Assembly: GCA_050013275.1 (NCBI GenBank)
Contig: JBEKFO010000268.1
Coordinates: 1-6,039, forward strand
Direction: 5' to 3'
Length of the DNA: 6,039 nucleotides
Origin: Roseiarcus sp050013275
Lineage (GTDB): Bacteria > Pseudomonadota > Alphaproteobacteria > Rhizobiales > Beijerinckiaceae
The position numbers and the translations under genes are program-made. Shown in pieces: positions 1 to 4,976 of the stretch. Numbering within the stretch: the stretch's first letter is position 1; each line of letters begins with the position of its first letter. The notes beneath the pieces are model-generated. The model had not been told where the DNA came from and did no database searches. It saw only the letters and a program-made list of their open reading frames with translations.

Positions 1-1
1 C

Positions 2-1030
2 GTCGACATGAACGCCTACAAGGCGCAGCTTTCCGCGCGCCGCGATCCGATCGCCGGCGCGATGCAGCGCATCATCGAGCGCGTGCGCCGCATGCCAAAG
101 CGCGTCGTCTTCGCCGAAGGCGAGGAAGAGCAGGTCATCCGCGCCGCCTATTCGTTCGTCAATCAAGGTCTCGGCACGGCGATCTTGGTCGGGCGCGAGG
201 ACCGCGTGCGCGCGGTCGCCGAGCGCTCGGGCTTCGATGTCGAGGATAAGGGCGTCGAAATCCACAACGCGCGGCTTTCGCAGCGCAACGCGCTCTACGC
301 GCAATTCCTCTATGAGAAGTTGCAGCGGCGCGGCTTCCTGTTCCGCGATTGCCAGCGTCTGATCAATCAGGATCGCAACTACTTCGGCGCCGCGATGGTC
401 GCTCAAGGGGACGCCGACGCGCTGGTGACCGGCGTGACGCGCAATTTCTCGATCGCGCTCGAAGAGGTTCGCCGCGTCATCGATCGCAAGCCGGGCCATC
501 GCGTCATCGGCGTTTCGCTCATCCTGGCGCGCGGCCGCCCGATCCTGGTCGCCGATACGGCGATCACCGAGATGCCGACCTCCGAGGATCTCGCCCAGAT
601 CGCGGTCGAGGCGGCCGGCGTCGCGCGCCGGCTCGGCTACGAGCCGCGCGTGGCGATGCTCGCGTTCTCCAATTTCGGCCACCCGCCGGGCGAACGCGCG
701 CTCAGGGTGCAGGAAGCCGTGCGCATTCTCGACGCGCGGCGCGTCGATTTCGAATACGACGGCGAAATGGGCGCCGACATCGCGCTCAACAAGGAATTGA
801 TGGCCGCCTATCCGTTCTGCCGTCTCACCGACACCGCCAACGTGCTGGTGATGCCGGCGTTCCATTCCGCCGCGATCTCGACCCGCATGGTGCAGGAGCT
901 CGGCGGCGCGACGGTGATCGGGCCGCTGATCGTCGGCCTGGAGAAGCCGGTGCAGATCGTCTCGCTGGGCGCCAAGGATTCCGACATCGTCAACATGGCG
1001 GCGCTGGCGAGCTTCAACATCGGAGGGTGA
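2..1030 (+). CDS. maeB: NADP-dependent malic enzyme, C-terminal phosphotransacetylase-like domain (5' partial)
   Basis: This is the last 342 codons of a MaeB-type malic enzyme, which oxidatively decarboxylates malate to pyruvate with NADP+ in the cytoplasm. The frame is open to the left edge (Val-Asp precede the first Met at 8), and that Met lies in the linker between domains, so it is not a real start. The N-terminal malic and NAD-binding domains are outside the window; full-length members have about 750-770 residues. What remains is the phosphate acetyl/butyryltransferase-like domain, recognised by KRVVFAEGEEEQVIRAA near its start, DADALVTGVTRNFS, SNFGHPPGERA, and VIGPLIVGLEKPVQIVSLGAKDSDIVN near the end. 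In this family the domain is thought to sense acetyl-CoA rather than catalyse. Consistent with that, the catalytic Arg that follows Ser in true Pta enzymes is Leu here (codon 965-967). It converges on kup. Identification is secure. Confidence 0.93.
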   Translation, partial: VDMNAYKAQLSARRDPIAGAMQRIIERVRRMPKRVVFAEGEEEQVIRAAYSFVNQGLGTAILVGREDRVRAVAERSGFDVEDKGVEIHNARLSQRNALYAQFLYEKLQRRGFLFRDCQRLINQDRNYFGAAMVAQGDADALVTGVTRNFSIALEEVRRVIDRKPGHRVIGVSLILARGRPILVADTAITEMPTSEDLAQIAVEAAGVARRLGYEPRVAMLAFSNFGHPPGERALRVQEAVRILDARRVDFEYDGEMGADIALNKELMAAYPFCRLTDTANVLVMPAFHSAAISTRMVQELGGATVIGPLIVGLEKPVQIVSLGAKDSDIVNMAALASFNIGG

Positions 1031-1047
1031 GCCTCGGCCTCACACCT
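1024..1047. terminator. possible bidirectional hairpin across the maeB and kup stop codons
   Basis: The two convergent genes leave only 9 bp between stops. GTGAG (1027-1031) can pair with CTCAC (1039-1043) around a 7-nt loop. With one bulged A at 1044, three further pairs form (1024-1026 with 1045-1047). The structure covers both stop codons and would read as a hairpin on either transcript. No T-tract follows on either side, so it is not a textbook intrinsic terminator, and a short stem like this can arise by chance in GC-rich DNA. Confidence 0.25.
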
Positions 1048-2965
1048 TCATCTGCGCGCCGAGCTCCACGACGCGGTCGGAGGGGATGTTGAAGAAGTCG
1101 GGCGCGCTGGCGGCCTGCTTTGCGAGCGCGATGAACAGCCGGTCCTGCCATTGCGGCATGCCGGAGTTGGGCGCCGGCTTCAGCGTCCGCCGGCCGAGGA
1201 AGAACGAAGTCGTCATGATGTCGAACTTCAACCCGGCCTTGCGCAACGCGGCGAGCGCGACCGGTATGCGCGGCGATTCCATGTAGCCGAAGTGCAGCGT
1301 CAGCGACAGGAAGTCGGGCGAGAGCGCGTGGATCTCGAATCGCTTGGCCGGCAGCGCGCGCGGCGAGTTTTCCGTCTTCACGCACATCATCACCACCCGC
1401 TCGTGCATGACCTTGTTGTGCTTGAGATTGTGCATGAACGAGGACGGCGCGACGATGGGGTCGCTGGTGAGGAAAATGGCGGTGCCGGGAACGCGCACCG
1501 GCTTCGACTTCTCCAGCATCTTGATCAGATCGGTCATCGGGATCGAATCGCGATGGGTCTTGGCGGTGAGGATCGCGCTGCCGCGCGACCAGGTCCACAT
1601 CACCACGAACATCACGCCGGCGAGCGTGAGCGGAACCCAGCCGCCGTCGAGCACCTTGTAGAGATTGGCGATGAAGAAGCTCACGTCGATGGACAGGAAC
1701 CCGCAGACCAGCGCCAGAGCCCCCCACAGCGGCCAGCGCCACAGGCGCCAGACGATGAAAAAGGACAACGCGGTGGTGGCCATCATCGTTCCGGAAACCG
1801 CGATGCCGTAGGCGTTGGCGAGCGCGCCCGCCGAGCGGAACATCAGCACCAGCGCGAGCACGCCGAGCAGCAGGATGCGATTGACCCGCGGGATGAAGAT
1901 CTGTCCCTCGAGCCGGTCGGAGGTGTGGACGATTTCCAGGCGCGGCAACAGCCCGAGCTGAATCGCCTGACGGGCGAACGAAAAGGCGCCGGTGATCACC
2001 GCCTGGCTGGCGATGACGGTCGCGACGGTCGACAACAGGATCAAAGGCAGCAGGCCCCAGCTCGGCGCCATGAAGTAATAGGGATTCTCGACCGACTTGG
2101 CGTCGGCGATGATCAGCGCTCCCTGACCGAGGTAGTTGAGCATCAGCGCCGGCAGGACGAGGAACAGCCAGGCGGCCTGAATCGGCCGGCGGCCGAAATG
2201 GCCCATGTCGGCGTAAAGCGCCTCGGCGCCGGTGACGGCGAGGAAGACGCTGCCGAGCGCGATGAAGCCGATCGCGCCGTGAGCATAGAGGAATGCGATC
2301 CCCGGCTTCGGACTGAGCGCGTGCAAGATGATCCAGGCGTCGGGAATGTGCATGGCGCCGAACACCGCGTTGACGACGAAAAACAACGCCATGATCGGGC
2401 CGAAAAACGTCGCCACGCCCGCCGTTCCCCGGCTCTGAACCGCGAACAGCGCGATGAGGATGATCACCGTCGCCGGCAATACGAACGGCGCGAGGTCGGC
2501 GTTGACCTGCTTGAGCCCTTCGAGCGCGGAAAGCACGGAAATGGCGGGCGTGATGATCGCGTCGCCGGAAAACAACGCCGCGCCCGCCACGCCGATCAGG
2601 AACGCGACCATCGTGCGCCTGCCGAGCGCGATCTGGGCCAGCGCCTTGAGCGACAGTATCCCGCCTTCGCCCTTGTTGTCCGCCTGCATCAGGAACAGCA
2701 CGTATTTGGCCGTCACGACGATCAGCAGCGCCCAGATGATCAGCGACACGACGCCGACGACCTGAGCGACGCCGAAGCTGGAGCCGCTGAAATGGCCGAG
2801 CGCGGTTTGCAGCGCGTAGAGCGGGCTGGTGCCGATGTCGCCGAACACGACGCCGACCGAGCCGAGCGCCAGAAGGAAGAAATTGCCGGGGGCGCGCACT
2901 CCGCCCCCCGCGTCATTGCCGTTGGTCGCAGGCGCGACGGCGGCGGGCGATAAATCCTGCGACAT
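1040..2965 (-). CDS. kup: Kup-family low-affinity potassium transport protein
   Basis: Inner-membrane K+ uptake transporter of the Kup/HAK/KT family (K+/H+ symport), 641 residues, full length for the family (about 620-640). The signature GVVFGDIGTSPLYAL lies at residues 38-52. It is followed by a run of hydrophobic membrane segments up to about residue 470, including SGDAIITPAISVLSALEGL, the ALYADMGHFG loop and VENPYYFMAP. A cytoplasmic domain occupies roughly residues 490-641, with PSSFMHNLKHNKVMHERVV and the typical end FNIPSDRVVELGAQMKV. The chosen start at 2965 is preceded by GGAAG with a 4-nt spacer (2970-2974). The frame remains open to a Met at 3103, but that 46-residue extension is Arg/Pro-rich, is not part of the family and has no such ribosome site. 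It lies downstream of pcaD on the same strand with a 157-bp gap, so it may have its own promoter. Nothing links it functionally to its neighbours. Confidence 0.95.
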   Translation of the reverse strand: MSQDLSPAAVAPATNGNDAGGGVRAPGNFFLLALGSVGVVFGDIGTSPLYALQTALGHFSGSSFGVAQVVGVVSLIIWALLIVVTAKYVLFLMQADNKGEGGILSLKALAQIALGRRTMVAFLIGVAGAALFSGDAIITPAISVLSALEGLKQVNADLAPFVLPATVIILIALFAVQSRGTAGVATFFGPIMALFFVVNAVFGAMHIPDAWIILHALSPKPGIAFLYAHGAIGFIALGSVFLAVTGAEALYADMGHFGRRPIQAAWLFLVLPALMLNYLGQGALIIADAKSVENPYYFMAPSWGLLPLILLSTVATVIASQAVITGAFSFARQAIQLGLLPRLEIVHTSDRLEGQIFIPRVNRILLLGVLALVLMFRSAGALANAYGIAVSGTMMATTALSFFIVWRLWRWPLWGALALVCGFLSIDVSFFIANLYKVLDGGWVPLTLAGVMFVVMWTWSRGSAILTAKTHRDSIPMTDLIKMLEKSKPVRVPGTAIFLTSDPIVAPSSFMHNLKHNKVMHERVVMMCVKTENSPRALPAKRFEIHALSPDFLSLTLHFGYMESPRIPVALAALRKAGLKFDIMTTSFFLGRRTLKPAPNSGMPQWQDRLFIALAKQAASAPDFFNIPSDRVVELGAQMKV

Positions 2966-2991
2966 GAATCTTCCGATAAAAGCGCCGCCCT

Positions 2992-3006
2992 GGCCGCGGC
3001 GCGGCC
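2992..3006 (-). promoter_or_regulatory. GC hairpin and possible -10 element in the kup leader
   Basis: A perfect 7-bp inverted repeat with a single central base (CGCGGCC arms) lies 27-41 bases upstream of the kup start. Read on the kup strand it is followed, after GC-rich sequence, by CTTTTA and then the ribosome site. Upstream, TATAGA (3020-3025 on the - strand) matches four of six positions of a -10 box and would place a transcript start near 3013. No convincing -35 box is seen at the right distance. The hairpin could be a leader structure of the kup mRNA or a chance product of GC richness. Confidence 0.25.
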
Positions 3007-3045
3007 GGGGCGGGCGGTCTCTATACAGCTTCGCCGTCGGCGCGG

Positions 3046-3064
3046 GAAGGGCGTCTGCGCCTTC
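3046..3064 (-). terminator. weak hairpin downstream of pcaD
   Basis: On the - strand, GAAGGCG can pair with CGC-C-CTTC around a CAGA loop, giving a 7-bp stem with one bulged base. It sits about 60 nt after the pcaD stop. No T-tract follows, so factor-independent termination is not indicated; it may mark a transcript 3' end or an RNA stability element. The support is structural only. Confidence 0.2.
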
Positions 3065-3122
3065 GTCTTTGGGCGAGGCTACCCGCGTCCCGCGACCCGC
3101 CACCGCTCTCAGAGGTCGCCGC

Positions 3123-3914
3123 TCAAGCCGCCGCGCCCTTGGCGTGGGCCTCGATCAAAGCGCGCAACGCGTCCGCCTGCTCCAGATTTGGCAGATGGCC
3201 GGCGCCGGCGATAATCTCGAAACGCGCTTGTCCGATCATGCCGGCGAGCTCGCGCACCATCGCCACCGGCGTCGAGCCGTCCTCGTCGCCGACGACGCAC
3301 AGGGTCGGGACCTTGATGCGAACGCATTCGGGCCTGAGATCGGCCTGCGCCAGCGCGCCGCACGCGGTCAAATAGCCGTCTTTGGGCGTGCGCGTCAGCA
3401 TCAGCCGCCAGCCGGCGAGTTCGTCGAGCCGTCGGGTGCGGAAATCTACGGTGAACCAGCGCTGCATCACGCCGTCGGCGATCGCTTCGACGCCGCCGCG
3501 CGCGATCTCCTCCATGCGCTGGCGCCATGTGTCCTCGGTGCCGATCTTGGCGGCGGTGTCGCACAGCGCCAGAGCGGCGACGAGATCGGGGCGCTGACGA
3601 TAGAGTTCCTGCGCGATCAGGCCGCCGATCGACAGGCCGACGATCACCGCGCCGCTCACCCTCAGGCGATCGAGTAGGCCGGCCAGATCGCCGGCGTAGT
3701 CCGCCATCAGCGCGGGGCCGGCGGGCAGCTGCGAAAGGCCGTGCCCGCGCTTGTCGTAACGTACGACGCGATAGGCGGAGGCGAGGGGACGCGCGACATC
3801 GTCCCAGATGCGAAAATCCGTGCCGAGCGAATTGATGAATACGATCGCGCGAGCGTCGCGTCGGCCCTCGTCGGCGTAGTGGACGACCGCGCCGTTGACA
3901 TTCGCGAACGCCAT
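3123..3914 (-). CDS. pcaD: 3-oxoadipate enol-lactonase (alpha/beta hydrolase)
   Basis: A 263-residue cytoplasmic alpha/beta hydrolase matching PcaD, which hydrolyses 3-oxoadipate enol-lactone to 3-oxoadipate in the protocatechuate/catechol (beta-ketoadipate) pathway. Visible features are INSLGTDFRIWDDV (28-40, oxyanion-hole region), VVRYDKRGHGLS (50-61), the nucleophile elbow GLSIGG with Ser95, the acid in GDEDGSTP (Asp212 most likely), and the catalytic His240 in GAGHLPNLEQ. Length agrees with the family (about 260). The start at 3914 has a strong ribosome site, GGGGAGGGG (3922-3930), 7 nt upstream. The frame stays open far beyond it, but that extension runs antisense to the BKACE gene. No other pca gene is present in the window, so this copy stands apart from a pca operon here. 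A close relative acting on another lactone or ester is possible, but the RYDKRGHG/GLSIGG/TPKDGY combination favours PcaD. Confidence 0.88.
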   Translation of the reverse strand: MAFANVNGAVVHYADEGRRDARAIVFINSLGTDFRIWDDVARPLASAYRVVRYDKRGHGLSQLPAGPALMADYAGDLAGLLDRLRVSGAVIVGLSIGGLIAQELYRQRPDLVAALALCDTAAKIGTEDTWRQRMEEIARGGVEAIADGVMQRWFTVDFRTRRLDELAGWRLMLTRTPKDGYLTACGALAQADLRPECVRIKVPTLCVVGDEDGSTPVAMVRELAGMIGQARFEIIAGAGHLPNLEQADALRALIEAHAKGAAA

Positions 3915-4097
3915 GGCGGAGCCCCTCCCCATTCGCTGCACGCTGCGCCGACGCCGAAGGGCGCGTCCCTCATGACAGACAATGCCGCGCCCCGCGCTGT
4001 CAAGGGCGCTCCCGCCGCCTCGCGCTAGGCAGGCGGCCGACGATCCGCTAGACAAGGCGCCCTCTCGCGCCCCCGGGGCGATCTTGGAGCCTTGCCG
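3915..4097. promoter_or_regulatory. divergent intergenic region between pcaD and the BKACE gene
   Basis: This 183-bp segment should hold promoters for both divergent genes. Visible elements are: TTGACA on the - strand (3998-4003), a perfect -35 hexamer facing pcaD, though no good -10 lies 16-19 bases beyond it; an inverted repeat TGACAG (3973-3978) / CTGTCA (3997-4002) with an 18-nt spacer, overlapping that hexamer, a layout that could suit a repressor or activator; and two CGCTAG words at 4023-4028 and 4046-4051, each followed by a similar CA(A)GG sequence, 23 bases apart and upstream of BKACE. The ribosome site for BKACE is GGAG at 4086-4089. All regulatory readings are weak; the arms are short and no regulator gene is present in the window. 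Confidence 0.35.
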
Positions 4098-4928
4098 ATG
4101 CGTCCCGTCGTCGTCGCCGTCGCGATCACCGGCTCGGTGCCGCGCAAAAAGGACAATCCGGCGCTGCCGACCACGCCCACCGAGCAGATCGAGTCGACGC
4201 GCCAGGCCTATACGGCGGGCGCCAGCCTGACTCATATCCACGTGCGCAACCCCGACGAGAGCTCGTCGTCCGATCCGGCGCTGTTCGCCGAGGTGATGGA
4301 GGGTGTGCGCAAATATTGCCCCGGGATGATCGTGCAGTTTTCCACTGGCGGGCGCGGACGCGACCCTTCCGCGCGCGGCTCGGCGCTGCCGCTGAAGCCC
4401 GACATGGCCTCGCTCGCGACCGGCTCGGTCAACTTCCCCCTCGCCGTCTACGAGAACTCGCCCGCCCTGGTCGAGGATCTGGCAAGGAAGATGCGCGACA
4501 ACGGGGTGAGGCCGGAGATCGAAATATTCGATCTCTCGCATATCCATGGCGCGCGCCGGCTCGTCGACGCCGGCCTGATGGGCGAGGCGCCGCACGTGCA
4601 ATTCGTCATGGGGGTGAAGAACGCGCTTCCCGCCGAGGAGCCCCTGCTCGATATCCTGCTCGGCGAGACGCGCCGCGTGCTGCCGAAGGCGACCTGGACG
4701 GCGGCGGGCATCGGCGTCAACCAGGCGCGGGTAATGGAATGGGCGCTGGCGCGCGGCGCCGACGGGGTGCGCACCGGCCTCGAGGACAATATCCGCCTCG
4801 CCAAGGACCGGCTCGCGCGCTCCAACGCCGAACTCGTCGAAGTCGCCGTGGCGCTGATGGCCAAACACGGCGCCCGGCCAGCGACCTCAGCCGAGGCGCG
4901 CGCGATGCTGGGGCTGGCCGCGGGGTAA
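4098..4928 (+). CDS. beta-keto acid cleavage enzyme (BKACE, DUF849 / Kce-like)
   Basis: A 276-residue TIM-barrel enzyme of the DUF849 family, whose members condense a beta-keto acid with acetyl-CoA and release acetoacetate plus a new CoA thioester. From memory of Kce (3-keto-5-aminohexanoate cleavage enzyme), the equivalent residues are present: metal ligands His46 and His48 in THIHVRN and Glu229 in GLEDN; Ser82 in QFSTGGRG; Thr108 in LATGSVNF; Glu142 in PEIEIFD; Arg225 and Asp230. The substrate-contacting Glu14 of Kce is Val14 here (ITGSVPRK), so an amino-substituted substrate is unlikely. The start at ATG 4098 has GGAG 8 nt upstream; a TTG two codons earlier would be only 2 nt from it. The gene is divergent from pcaD and precedes hrpB by 48 bp. 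The actual keto acid is unknown; 3-oxoadipate is an attractive candidate from context. No symbol is given because kce would imply a specificity that the Val14 change argues against. Confidence 0.9.
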   Translation: MRPVVVAVAITGSVPRKKDNPALPTTPTEQIESTRQAYTAGASLTHIHVRNPDESSSSDPALFAEVMEGVRKYCPGMIVQFSTGGRGRDPSARGSALPLKPDMASLATGSVNFPLAVYENSPALVEDLARKMRDNGVRPEIEIFDLSHIHGARRLVDAGLMGEAPHVQFVMGVKNALPAEEPLLDILLGETRRVLPKATWTAAGIGVNQARVMEWALARGADGVRTGLEDNIRLAKDRLARSNAELVEVAVALMAKHGARPATSAEARAMLGLAAG

Positions 4929-4929
4929 G

Positions 4930-4956
4930 GCGGCGCGCCTCTTGCGCGCGCGCCGC
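4930..4956 (+). other. 9-bp GC hairpin between the BKACE gene and hrpB
   Basis: Bases 4930-4938 pair with 4948-4956 without mismatch around a 9-nt loop, beginning one base after the BKACE stop codon and ending 20 bases before the hrpB start. No T-tract follows, so a classical intrinsic terminator is not supported. It could stabilise the upstream mRNA end, cause partial termination, or affect hrpB translation. Given the local GC content, chance is a serious alternative. Confidence 0.3.
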
Positions 4957-4976
4957 GCGGCTGCGATCAAGCGCCG

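Noticed and set aside
8..10. ATG at position 8 as the start of an independent phosphotransacetylase gene
   Set aside because: The frame continues upstream to the edge, no ribosome site can be seen, and the residues match the interdomain linker of MaeB rather than the N-terminus of Pta.
1151..2953. A 600-codon open frame on the + strand antisense to kup
   Set aside because: Its composition is Arg/Glu/Asp/Gln/His-rich without any recognisable domain, as expected for the mirror frame of a GC-rich membrane protein gene. kup on the other strand is unmistakable over the whole stretch.
2966..3103. 46-residue N-terminal extension of Kup
   Set aside because: Arg/Pro-rich, not in the family, and the Met at 2965 has a well-placed ribosome site and gives a standard length.
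3915..4868. Long N-terminal extension of pcaD (frame open to 4868)
   Set aside because: The extension runs antisense through the BKACE gene and the intergenic region and adds no PcaD-like sequence. The Met at 3914 has a strong ribosome site and gives the family length.
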